Assembly (NCBI GenBank): GCA_022820505.1
Contig: JAJEFK010000039.1
Coordinates: 1 to 37,744 of the forward strand
Length of the DNA stretch: 37,744 nt
Source of the DNA: Acidimicrobiia bacterium
GTDB lineage: Bacteria; Actinomycetota; Acidimicrobiia; Acidimicrobiales; Poriferisodalaceae
Reading direction: 5' to 3'
Each line of letters begins with the position of its first letter. The stretch's first letter is position 1. The notes beneath the pieces were generated by a model. The model saw only the letters and a list, made by a program, of their open reading frames with translations. It was not told where the DNA came from and made no database searches. Made by a program: the position numbers and the translations under genes. Of the stretch, positions 18,780 to 27,000 are shown piece after piece.

Positions 18780-20177
18780 CTAGGGGCTGCGGGCGGTGGC
18801 TGCGGCGTGTGTGGGATCGCGGCTGGGCGGGCTGGCGTTGCGGGGCTCGGGTGGTTGGAGGCGGGGTCGGCCGTCGGGTGGAGTGTGGATCTTGCGGCTG
18901 TGGGTGTGGAGGTCTCGATGGCAGGGACCGCACATCGAGGCGAGGTTCGGAACTTCGGTGAGGCCGTCGTTCTCGTAGTAGGTGATGTGGTGGGCCTGGG
19001 TGTGCTCGGAGGTGAGCTTGCAGCCGATGCAGCCGCCATCGCGCACCGCAAGAACGAGGCGCTGGGCGTCGTTGGCGTTGCGCGTGCGCCCCAACGCGAG
19101 TTCTGACCAGTCGGCGCTGAACATCGCGGGCAGCACCTTGGCGTCAACGGCGAGCTCCACGAGCATCTGCGCCGACAGGGGAGTGCCGTCGTCGAGACAG
19201 GGGTTGGCGAGCCGATCGCTCGTGGCGTCGTAGTCGGCAACGATGATCAGGTTGTTCTTGGCATGGCGTGCCGAGGCGGTGCCGGCGACAAGCTCGCTGA
19301 GCGCATCGGCCAGCAGTTGGCGGCGCGTCGGCATCGGGCCGTCGCTGTCGGCCTCGCCGTTGCGCTTGTCCCCGTCGGTTGGACCGGAGTGGGTGGAATC
19401 GGTGCTGCTGCTATCGAGCTCGGCGCGACGGCGCAGCGATCGGAGTTGGGCTTCGAGCGCAGTGTTGAGCTCGCGTCCGGTGAGGAAGTCGAACTTGCCG
19501 TGCAGATGCCACATGCCGTCGTCGCCCACCCGCAGCGAGGCCGAGCGTTCATGACGCTGCAGCGCCAGCTCGGCGTCGATGGGGCTGAGATCTTCGGCCG
19601 CGGCTTCGGTTGCGAGGTCGGCTTCGACCTGCTGGCTGCGGTAGGCGAGCGGGTGCCGGGCGATCGTGTCGGACGGATACACGCGGGCAAGCTCCAGGAA
19701 ATCGTCTTCGCTGCGGCGGTGCTTCTTGGGCGCCTCGCGGGCAATCACCCTCGCATGTGACATGTGAATCTCGCCGGCCTGCATCGCGTCGAGCGTGCCA
19801 GTGAGGCCCTCCGAAACCAGGCTCTCGGCCAGGCGGGCCTCCGAGCGGGCCTGCGCGCAGTTCATGCGCGTCTGGTCGCGCAGGATGTAGGCGGCAGACT
19901 GAGTGCCGTTGCGTGACGCCAGCTCGCCCACTACCGCTAGGTAGCGGCCCTCGACACGGGCACGCTCGGCCGCCAACTCGACGACCATCTCCTTGAGCTC
20001 GCGGCCGTTCAGCGCCCCCAGATCGACACTGCAGTCGGCCGTGCCGCCGCTCGCCCACACCGCCGCTTCGTTGGGCCACGCAGACCCCGCAGCAGGCCAT
20101 GCCGACGCCAAGTTGCTGTCGGCTTCGGGTGCGTCTGCGTAGCCGGGAGCGAGTTCTCGCACAACATCGCCGAACAT
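18780..20177 (-). CDS. DUF222/HNH endonuclease-like protein (13E12 repeat family)
   Basis: A 465-aa protein of the actinobacterial 13E12 family, often multicopy; the role is unknown. The N-terminal and central DUF222 region has the typical helical segment (EMVVELAAERARVEGRYLAV, then SRNGTQSAAYILRDQTRMN). The C-terminal HNH domain reads GCIGCKLTSEHTQAHHI, then NLASMCGPCHRDLHTH, with paired CxxC motifs for zinc and the His residues of the nuclease. The ATG at 20177 is preferred over the in-frame GTG at 20192 because the latter lies inside the spacer of a good promoter. A gene of the same family (Rv1702c) sits after xerD in M. tuberculosis as I recall. The upstream DNA is visibly AT-richer than the flanking core genes. 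Confidence 0.88.
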   Translation of the reverse strand: MFGDVVRELAPGYADAPEADSNLASAWPAAGSAWPNEAAVWASGGTADCSVDLGALNGRELKEMVVELAAERARVEGRYLAVVGELASRNGTQSAAYILRDQTRMNCAQARSEARLAESLVSEGLTGTLDAMQAGEIHMSHARVIAREAPKKHRRSEDDFLELARVYPSDTIARHPLAYRSQQVEADLATEAAAEDLSPIDAELALQRHERSASLRVGDDGMWHLHGKFDFLTGRELNTALEAQLRSLRRRAELDSSSTDSTHSGPTDGDKRNGEADSDGPMPTRRQLLADALSELVAGTASARHAKNNLIIVADYDATSDRLANPCLDDGTPLSAQMLVELAVDAKVLPAMFSADWSELALGRTRNANDAQRLVLAVRDGGCIGCKLTSEHTQAHHITYYENDGLTEVPNLASMCGPCHRDLHTHSRKIHTPPDGRPRLQPPEPRNASPPSRDPTHAAATARSP

Positions 20178-20183
20178 GAACAG

Positions 20184-20212
20184 AGCATACACTCATATGA
20201 GAACAAACACAA
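20184..20212 (-). promoter_or_regulatory. Promoter of the HNH gene
   Basis: On the reverse strand, -35 TTGTGT (20207-20212), a 17-bp spacer and -10 TATGCT (20184-20189), then 6 nt to the ATG at 20177. Both hexamers match consensus at 4 of 6 positions. The spacer contains the palindrome ctcatatgag (20192-20201), a possible operator. Confidence 0.5.
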
Positions 20213-20252
20213 ACAATCGCGCGCATCATCTCTGGGAAATCCCGTGATATGT

Positions 20253-20269
20253 ATCGAGAACAATCGAGA
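20253..20269. repeat. Direct repeat ATCGAGA with 10-bp period upstream of the HNH promoter
   Basis: ATCGAGA occurs at 20253-20259 and 20263-20269, one helical turn apart, about 40 bp upstream of the -35. A regulator-binding site is possible. The rest of this 148-bp gap between trpS and the HNH gene shows nothing else that I recognise. Confidence 0.25.
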
Positions 20270-20325
20270 TAGTCGACTTCGTACCGGACCTGGCAACCGT
20301 CGCCCTCACTAGGGGCCGAGTGCAG

Positions 20326-21327
20326 CTACTTGGGCAGGAAGCCCATCGCTTGTTTGGCGCGGGCCAGGGTGCCGCATGCCACGGCCTCGGCTTTGTCGGC
20401 GCCGGCGGCGATGATGCGGGCGAGCTCGGCGGGATCTGCGTCGAGCTCGGCCTTCTTCGCGGCGATGGGCTCGAGCATGGCGATGACCGCGTCCGCGGTG
20501 TCGGTCTTGAGCGATCCGTACTGGCTGTAACCCGCAGCGCTCTCAGCAGGGCTCCGGCCCGTTGCGGCACCCAGGATCGACAGCAGGTTCGACACGCCCG
20601 GCTTTGCGTCGGGGTCGTAACGCACCTCAGACTCGGAGTCGGTCACTGCGCGGGCGAACTTGCGTGCAATGTCGGCATGATCATCGAAGATGCCTATCGA
20701 GCCTTGGGGGCTCTCGGCCGACTTGGACATCTTCGACGTGGGGTTCTGCAGGTCCATGACTCGGGCGCCGACCGTGGGGATGGCAGCCTCCGGGATGACG
20801 AACGTGTCGCCGTAACGGGAGTTGAACCGTTGCGCCACATCACGTGTCAGCTCGAGGTGCTGGCGCTGGTCGTCGCCGACCGGCACTCGATCGGCGTCGT
20901 AGATCAAGATGTCGGCTGCCATCAGCGCCGGATACGTGAAGAGGCCGGCCGAGACGTGGTCGCCGCCCATCTCCCCCCCCTCCGAACGTGCCGACTTGTC
21001 CTTGAACTGGGTCATGCGGCGCAGCTCGCCGAGCGACACCGTGCACTCCAGCAGCCACGACAGCTCCGTGTGCTGGGGCACATGGCTCTGCACGAACAGC
21101 GTGCAGACCTCGGGATCGAGGCCGACCGAGATCAGTGTGGCCATCGTTCTCAGGGTGGCCTCGCGCAGCTGGGCCGGATCCTGCTGGACGGTGACGGCAT
21201 GCAGGTCGACGGCGCAGTAGAAGGCGTCGGCATGGTGCTGGTCGATCGCCCATTGGCGCAGCGCCCCGAGATAGTTGCCGAGGTGAACGTCGCCGGTGGG
21301 CTGGATGCCCGAGAGCACTCGTGTCAT
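20326..21327 (-). CDS. trpS: Tryptophanyl-tRNA synthetase
   Basis: Class I aminoacyl-tRNA synthetase that charges tRNA-Trp. The 333-aa protein has the HIGH-equivalent HLGN (15-18) in SGIQPTGDVHLGNYLGAL, the KMSKS motif at 199-203, and the TrpS segments YPALMAADILIY and VPVGDDQRQHLELTRD. Length is normal. The ATG at 21327 lies 8 nt after a TACCGT hexamer, so the mRNA is probably leaderless; no T-box or Trp-codon leader peptide is visible. It is divergent from scpA, with an 86-bp shared promoter region. It is not part of the mycobacterial version of this cluster as I recall it. Confidence 0.96.
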   Translation of the reverse strand: MTRVLSGIQPTGDVHLGNYLGALRQWAIDQHHADAFYCAVDLHAVTVQQDPAQLREATLRTMATLISVGLDPEVCTLFVQSHVPQHTELSWLLECTVSLGELRRMTQFKDKSARSEGGEMGGDHVSAGLFTYPALMAADILIYDADRVPVGDDQRQHLELTRDVAQRFNSRYGDTFVIPEAAIPTVGARVMDLQNPTSKMSKSAESPQGSIGIFDDHADIARKFARAVTDSESEVRYDPDAKPGVSNLLSILGAATGRSPAESAAGYSQYGSLKTDTADAVIAMLEPIAAKKAELDADPAELARIIAAGADKAEAVACGTLARAKQAMGFLPK

Positions 21328-21335
21328 GGCGCCTG

Positions 21336-21341
21336 ACGGTA
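21336..21341 (-). promoter_or_regulatory. -10 element (TACCGT) of trpS, leaderless
   Basis: Reads CGGTACCGT on the reverse strand, then 8 nt to the ATG. It matches the GGTANNNT pattern of this window. Confidence 0.5.
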
Positions 21342-21399
21342 CCGGAACGGCATTCGTGACAGTCCTGCAAATATCCCGGGCCTCACGGGAATGCCGCGG

Positions 21400-21405
21400 T
21401 ACCTT
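21400..21405 (+). promoter_or_regulatory. -10 element (TACCTT) of the scpA operon, leaderless
   Basis: Reads CGGTACCTT, then 8 nt to the GTG at 21414. It shares the intergenic region with the divergent trpS promoter; the two -10 elements are 58 bp apart, so their upstream elements overlap. Confidence 0.5.
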
Positions 21406-21413
21406 CGGGCCGC

Positions 21414-22220
21414 GTGGCCCACGAGGTTCGCACTGAGGCCTTCGCGGGCCCGCTTGAGGTGCTGGTGAAGCTGGTCGTTTCCCAGGAGGTGGACATCTGG
21501 GACGTGTCGTTGACGCGCCTGGTCGACGACTTCGTCGCCGTCATGGCTGCTGTGGATGTCAGCCACGCTGCTTCCGAGGGCAGGATCGACATTGACGCCG
21601 CCAGCGAATTCGCGCTGCTGGCAGCGACGTTGATCGAGCTGAAATCCCGCCGGCTGCTGCCGGCCCCGCCGGTCGAATTGGATCTGGAGGAGGAACTGGC
21701 GGCCTACGGCCTGCGCGATGCCGCGCTGGCACGTCTGGTCGAGGGGCGCACCTTCGGTGCCGCCGCACGGCTGCTGCGCGAACGCTGGGACGCCGCGGCG
21801 TTGCAGTGGCCCCGCACTGCGGGTCCCCCCGAGCGCTTCTTGGTGTTTGCGCCGGACCTGCTCGCAGGAGCATCTCGAGACGATCTGGCCGCGGCGATGG
21901 AGCGGGCGCTCGCGCCGCGGCCGGTGCCGCGGGTCGACGTCAGTCACCTGAGGGCCGCCGGCATCACGGTGGACGAGGCGGCGGCGAAGATCGTCGAGCA
22001 GCTTGCATCGGCGGGCCCAGCATCGTTCCGCGAGCTCACCTGCGACATCACCGAGCGCATCGTGGTGGTCGTGTACTTCTTGGCGGTGCTCGAGCTATTC
22101 GGATCGGGCCTTGTGGAGCTGACCCAGGCCGAGCGCTTCGGCGACATCGGTGTGGAGTGGATCGGCGACGGGGTCACCCTGCCGGCCGCGGCGGGCGGCT
22201 ACGGGGAAGACGCTGCGTGA
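21414..22220 (+). CDS. scpA: Segregation and condensation protein A
   Basis: Kleisin subunit of the SMC-ScpAB condensin, which loads at and organises the chromosome. The 268-aa protein has the N-terminal ScpA signature AFAGPLEVLVKLVVSQEVDIWDV and the helical segment FALLAATLIELKSRRLLP. A C-terminal winged-helix region follows (SFRELTCDITERIVVVVYFLAVLELFGSG). The GTG start lies 8 nt after the promoter hexamer. It overlaps scpB by 4 nt. A parA-like gene, which precedes scpA in mycobacteria as I recall, is missing here and trpS occupies that side. Confidence 0.94.
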   Translation: MAHEVRTEAFAGPLEVLVKLVVSQEVDIWDVSLTRLVDDFVAVMAAVDVSHAASEGRIDIDAASEFALLAATLIELKSRRLLPAPPVELDLEEELAAYGLRDAALARLVEGRTFGAAARLLRERWDAAALQWPRTAGPPERFLVFAPDLLAGASRDDLAAAMERALAPRPVPRVDVSHLRAAGITVDEAAAKIVEQLASAGPASFRELTCDITERIVVVVYFLAVLELFGSGLVELTQAERFGDIGVEWIGDGVTLPAAAGGYGEDAA

Positions 22221-23029
22221 GCGGCAGGCACCCGCCAGTCAGTGCTGCGCGCGGCTTGAGACTGGTCAGCGATGAGGGTCGTACCGTCGCTGAGCCGCTC
22301 GATGCCCCGAACGACTCGCCCGCTGTCGTGCGGACTCGCCCGCCGGCCCATCCATCGATTCCTGTCGATGGCAGCACTGCCAACGGTGCACCGGAGACGG
22401 CGAACGGCGTCGCTGCGGACGCCGACGCCCACGACCAAGGGCTTGGCGGGTCGCGATCGGTCGATGACCATGAGCTGTATGCGGCAGTGGAGGCGGTGCT
22501 GATGGTGGCGACCGAGCCGGTACCGGTCGATGTGCTGGCTGCGGTCACCGGTGCACCAACGGCCACAGTCGGGACCATCTGCAACGAGCTCGCCCGGGAA
22601 TATGCGAGAGCCGATCGAGGTTTCGCCTTGATGCAGGTTGCCGGCGGCTATCAGCTGCAGACCGCTGCGGCGGCTGCGGAATACGTGGAGCGTTTCGTGG
22701 GGAGTCGCCGGTCAGCCCGTCTGTCTGCAGCGGCGATGGAGACCTTGGCCGTGGTGGCGTACAAGCAGCCGATCTCACGTGCGCAGATCAGCGCCATCCG
22801 GGGCGTCAACGTCGACGGCGTCGTCCGCACGCTCGCAGACCAGGGCTACATCGCCGAGGTTGCACGCGATCCGGGCCCAGGCAATGCCGCCCTGCTCGGC
22901 ACGACGGCAACCTTCCTGGAGCGGCTGAGCCTCGACAGCCTCGACGACCTGCCGTCGTTGGCGGAGCTGCGTGTGGACCCTGAGGCGGTCGAAGCCATGG
23001 ACCGCCTCGCAGTGCCCCAGCACGGTTAG
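22217..23029 (+). CDS. scpB: Segregation and condensation protein B
   Basis: Winged-helix partner of ScpA in the SMC complex. The 270-aa protein carries the ScpB core from about residue 80: DDHELYAAVEAVLMVATEPV, RGFALMQVAGGYQLQT, RRSARLSAAAMETLAVVAYKQPISRAQISAIRGVNVDG and PGPGNAALLGTTATFLERL. Residues 1 to about 78 are a low-complexity extension rich in Pro, Ala, Asp and Gly, not part of the fold. The GTG at 22217 overlaps the scpA stop (GTGA), which decides the start; a downstream start inside the extension is possible. rluB follows after 5 nt. Confidence 0.93.
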   Translation: MSGRHPPVSAARGLRLVSDEGRTVAEPLDAPNDSPAVVRTRPPAHPSIPVDGSTANGAPETANGVAADADAHDQGLGGSRSVDDHELYAAVEAVLMVATEPVPVDVLAAVTGAPTATVGTICNELAREYARADRGFALMQVAGGYQLQTAAAAAEYVERFVGSRRSARLSAAAMETLAVVAYKQPISRAQISAIRGVNVDGVVRTLADQGYIAEVARDPGPGNAALLGTTATFLERLSLDSLDDLPSLAELRVDPEAVEAMDRLAVPQHG

Positions 23030-23034
23030 CCGAT

Positions 23035-23877
23035 GTGACACCCGCAGGCGCGCCGGACCACGGCGACGCAGCCTCGCCCGACGGCGGGCAGGACGGCACC
23101 CAGGGACGTCTGGGCCGCAGCACGCCCGACGGCCGTGACGCGGTGGCGCCCGACGGCGGGCAGGACGGCGCTGAGCGACTGCACAAGGTCATGGCCCGTG
23201 CCGGTGTTGCCAGCCGTCGCAGCTGCGAGGAGCTGATCGCCGCGGGTCGCGTCACGGTCAACGGCAGGGTGGCCCAGATCGGGGACCGCGCCGGAGCGGC
23301 AGATCGGATTGAGATCGACGGTGCGGTCGTGACATGGGACGCGGCAATGGTCCACTACCTGGTGAACAAACCGCGCGGCGTGCTCAGCGCGGCATCGGAC
23401 GACCGGGGCAGGCGCTGTGTGACCGATCTGGTGCCTGCTGGTGTGCGCGTGTATCCGGTCGGGCGACTTGACGCCGACTCCGAAGGGTTGATCATCGTGA
23501 CCAACGACGGCGAGCTGACGCACCGGCTGACGCATCCGTCATGGGGAGTCCCCAAGGAGTATCTCGCTCACGTCGATGGGATGCCAGCACGCGGGGCGCT
23601 GGCGCAACTGCGCACTGGAATCGAGCTGGACGATGGGCCCACTGCACCAGCCGTGGTGTCGATGCCCCAGCCGTCGGTGCTCCGCATCGTGATGCACGAA
23701 GGTCGCAACCGCCAGATCAGGCGGATGTGCGACGCCGTGGGGCATCCGGTCCTGAGGCTGGTGCGCACGCGCATCGGGCCCCTCACCGACCCCGCGCTGC
23801 GCCCCGGCGAGCACCGGACGCTCTCCGCCGACGAAGTCCGTGAACTCCACCGCGCCGCGAAGCGGCGCGTCGATTGA
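23035..23877 (+). CDS. rluB: 23S rRNA pseudouridine synthase, RluB/RsuA family
   Basis: Converts a uridine of large-subunit rRNA to pseudouridine (U2605 for E. coli RluB). The 280-aa protein has an S4 domain (ERLHKVMARAGVASRRSCEELIAAGRVTVNG) and the catalytic domain with GRLDADSEGLIIVTNDGEL, where the first Asp is catalytic. KEYLAHVDG and MHEGRNRQIRRMCDAVGHPVLRL follow. Residues 1 to about 46 are a Gly/Asp-rich extension that contains an exact 22-bp direct repeat (23076-23097 and 23148-23169), so it has grown by internal duplication. It overlaps no neighbour; the stop is followed by structured DNA. The assignment to RluB rather than RluE/RsuA rests on the scpAB context. Confidence 0.92.
   Translation: MTPAGAPDHGDAASPDGGQDGTQGRLGRSTPDGRDAVAPDGGQDGAERLHKVMARAGVASRRSCEELIAAGRVTVNGRVAQIGDRAGAADRIEIDGAVVTWDAAMVHYLVNKPRGVLSAASDDRGRRCVTDLVPAGVRVYPVGRLDADSEGLIIVTNDGELTHRLTHPSWGVPKEYLAHVDGMPARGALAQLRTGIELDDGPTAPAVVSMPQPSVLRIVMHEGRNRQIRRMCDAVGHPVLRLVRTRIGPLTDPALRPGEHRTLSADEVRELHRAAKRRVD
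23076..23169 (+). repeat. Internal 72-bp-spaced direct repeat in the rluB 5' region
   Basis: gcccgacggcgggcaggacg plus gc occurs at 23076-23097 and again at 23148-23169. The spacing of 72 bp keeps the frame, giving two PDGGQDG segments. A third partial copy, cgcccgacgg, lies at about 23123. Confidence 0.75.
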
Positions 23878-23878
23878 C

Positions 23879-23904
23879 TCCTGCCGCCTCCGCAGCGGGC
23901 GCGC
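23879..23904 (+). repeat. 26-bp dispersed element, copy 2
   Basis: Begins tcctgccgcctccgcagcgg, 1 nt after the rluB stop, and matches 14305-14330 at 23 of 26 positions. Both copies lie directly behind a gene in the same orientation. Confidence 0.5.
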
Positions 23905-23929
23905 CCGCCGGCGCAGCAGAGCGCTGCGT
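23895..23929 (+). terminator. Structured 3' region of the scpA-scpB-rluB operon
   Basis: A perfect 14-bp palindrome, gcgggcgcgcccgc (23895-23908), is followed by a second hairpin, cgcagc-agagc-gctgcg (23912-23928). There is no proper T-run. It is a plausible terminator for the scp operon. Confidence 0.45.
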
Positions 23930-24056
23930 TGTGGCCGGCGCGAGGTGCTGTTCGGCGTTCTCGCCGTGTCACAGGCAGCGACCACAATGGGAGTGACGCA
24001 CGGACGAGCTTCGGCATGCCCGACCCGAACCGTTGCCAGCACATGGGAGCACGCAG

Positions 24057-27000
24057 ATGAGCCTCGCTGAGACGTACCGGCTGTCGGGGCGCTACACCGA
24101 CGACAGCGGCACCACGTTCATGACCGGGCTGCAAGCCCTGGCTCGCCTGCCGATCGAACAGCTCCGGGCCGACCGGCGCGCCGGCCTGCGCACGGCGGCG
24201 TTCGTATCGGGCTATCCGGGCTCACCCCTCGGCGGCTACGACGCCGCTGTCGAATCTGCCCGCAGCGCGACAGATCTGCCGATCGTGCACTCACCGGCCG
24301 TCAACGAGGACCAGGCTGCGACTGCTGTCATGGGCAGCCAGCTGGCCACCACGCGGCCCGATGCCACCTACGACGGCGTCGTCGGGCTGTGGTACGGCAA
24401 GGCACCTGGCGTCGACCGCGCCACCGACGCGCTGCGCCATGCGGTCTTCGCAGGCACCGATCCTCGTGGTGGCGCGGTGGCCATCGCCGGCGACGACCCA
24501 GCAGCCAAGAGCTCCACGATCCCGTCGAGCTCGGCCGGGTCGATGGCCGACCTGCACATCCCGGTGCTCTACCCAGGCACGCCCGCCGAAGCGCTCGATC
24601 TCGGTCGCCATGCCATCGCCATGTCCCGGACGACGGGGCTGTGGACGGGTCTCAAGATCGTGGCCGACGTGGCGGACGGCGCAGCGACGGTGCTGCTGGA
24701 TCCCGACCGCTTCGAACCGATCATCCCGCTTGTCGACGGCGAACCGTACCGCCACCGGCCCGACGGCTACCTCCTCACGCCTCACACGGTCGACATCGAG
24801 CGCGAGATCGTCGAGGTCCGCTACGAGCTCGCCATCGCGTACGCCGCAGCCAACCGCTTGAACGACGCCACGGTCGATCCGGCGGACGCCTGGATTGCGA
24901 TCGTGGCGTCAGGCATCACCTACCGCGAGGTTCGCGAGGCACTGCGGAGGCTGGGCCTCGACAGCGATGATTCGGTCACCGAAGCCGGTGTCCGGCTCGT
25001 GCGGATGGGTATGCCGATCCCGTTCAGCCCCGAACGGGCCCGGCACTTCGCCCGCGGGGTCACGGAGATCTTCGTGATCGAAGAGAAGAGTCCCAACATC
25101 GAGTCGTTGCTGAAGGACGCCCTCTACAACCAGTCGCACCATCCCCGCATCGTCGGCAAGACCGACGAGCACGACCGGACGCTGCTCGGTTCGTACGGAG
25201 CGCTGACCGCTGACGATCTCATCGAGCCGCTGCGTGGGCGGCTGGAAGCTCGCATCGGTGACCGGCTGGTGCGGCGCCAGCCAGAGCGCGTGCGCATCGA
25301 GCTGCCCCTGGCATTGCCCCCCGAGCAGAGCCGCTCGCCGTATTTTTGCTCGGGCTGCCCGCACAACCGCTCCACCGAGGTGCCCGAGGGCGCCCTCGTG
25401 GGCGCCGGGATCGGTTGTCACACGATGGCGCTGTTCATGGATCCGGAGCGGGTCGGCGACATCGTGAGCTTGACGTGCATGGGCCAGGAGGGCACCCAGT
25501 GGATCGGCATGTCGCCCTTCGTCGAGACGCAGCACATCTTCCAGAACCTGGGCGACGGCACCTATTTCCACAGCGGCCAGCTGGCGATCGCCGGCGCGGT
25601 GGCCTCGGGCACCAACATCACCTACAAGCTGCTGTGGAACCGGGCTGTCGCCATGACGGGCGGGCAGGATCCCGCCGGGCAGCTGGAGGTGCCCGACGTG
25701 GCCGCCGGGCTGCTGGCGGGAGGCGTGGCCAGGGTGCTCATCACCACCGACGACCCGGCTGGCTACCGCGGCCGTGCGGTGCCTGCCGGTGTCGAGGTGT
25801 GGCATCGCGATCGCCTCACCGAGGCCCAGGAGCTGCTCGCCGGCATCGACGGCGTCACGGTGCTGATCCACGATCAGCAGTGCGCGGCCGAGGCGCGACG
25901 GGCCCGCAAGCGCGGCACACAGCCCACGCCGCCCAAGCGAGTGCTCATCAATGAGCGAATCTGTGAGGGCTGCGGCGATTGCGGCGCCAAGAGCAACTGC
26001 CTGTCGGTGCAGCCGGTCGACACGTTCTTCGGGCGCAAGACCCGCATCGATCAGACGTCGTGCAACCTCGACTACTCGTGCCTCGACGGTGATTGCCCGT
26101 CGTTCATGACGGTGACCGAGCCGGGGCCGTTCCGCACTGCGGTGCGCGAGATGCTGGCGCCGCTGCGGCGCAAGCGAGCAGCGAACGGCGGCGATGGCTC
26201 CGGCGACGGCGCTCGACCCGAGCCGCCTGCTGAGCTGCCCGATCCGGTGCGGCTCGTCGGTCCCGACGAGGTGTCGGTGCGCATGTGCGGGATCGGCGGC
26301 ACCGGCGTGGTGACGGTCAACCAAGTGCTCGGCACGGCAGCAATGTTCGACGGCTTCGAGGTGCGGGGTCTCGACCAGATCGGGTTGTCGCAGAAGGCAG
26401 GCACGGTGGTAGGCGATCTGCGGCTGAAGCGGATCGGCGGGCCGGCCACGGCGCGCCTCGGCAACAGCCAGGCCGATGTGATCGTGGCCTTCGATCTGCT
26501 CGTAGCGGCATCGGCGGCAGGACTCGATGTCGCCGACCCGACCCGGACCATGGTCGTCGGGTCGACCTCGCCGACGCCGACCGGTGCCATGGTCGCCGAT
26601 CCGAGCATTGACATGCCCGCGACATCCGAGCTGCTCGAGCGGGTGGCTGCGGTCACTGTCGACGGCAAGCGGCACTGGGCCGATGTCGCTTCGCTGGTGA
26701 CCGCGCTCTGTGGCTCTGCGGTGACAGCCAATGTGTTCGTGGTGGGCATGGCCGTCCAGGCCGGCGCGCTGCCGATCACGCCGGCGAGCTTGGAGGCGGC
26801 CATCGAGCTGAACGGCGTTGCGGTCGCCCAGAACCTCGCGGCATTCCGCTGGGGCCGGGCGATGATCTGCGATCCGGCGGCGGTGACCGGGGCCGCGGCG
26901 CGCCGCACCGCCAGCGCGGCAGACCCCGATGCGAGCACTGCCACAGCCACCGATCTTGGCAACGCCGGCGGCGCCGGTCCGCACAGCACGGTTCCCGAGC

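Noticed and set aside
20190..20192. GTG as the start of the HNH gene
   Set aside because: It lies between the -35 and -10 elements of the likely promoter. The ATG at 20177 fits better.
20178..20205. LexA-type SOS box from the two gaaca words near the HNH promoter
   Set aside because: The words are direct, not inverted, and the spacing is wrong for an actinobacterial SOS box.
24909..26984. 691-codon reverse-strand open frame inside the IOR gene
   Set aside because: Antisense shadow rich in Arg, His and Ala with no recognisable domain. The forward frame carries the Fe-S and ThDP motifs.
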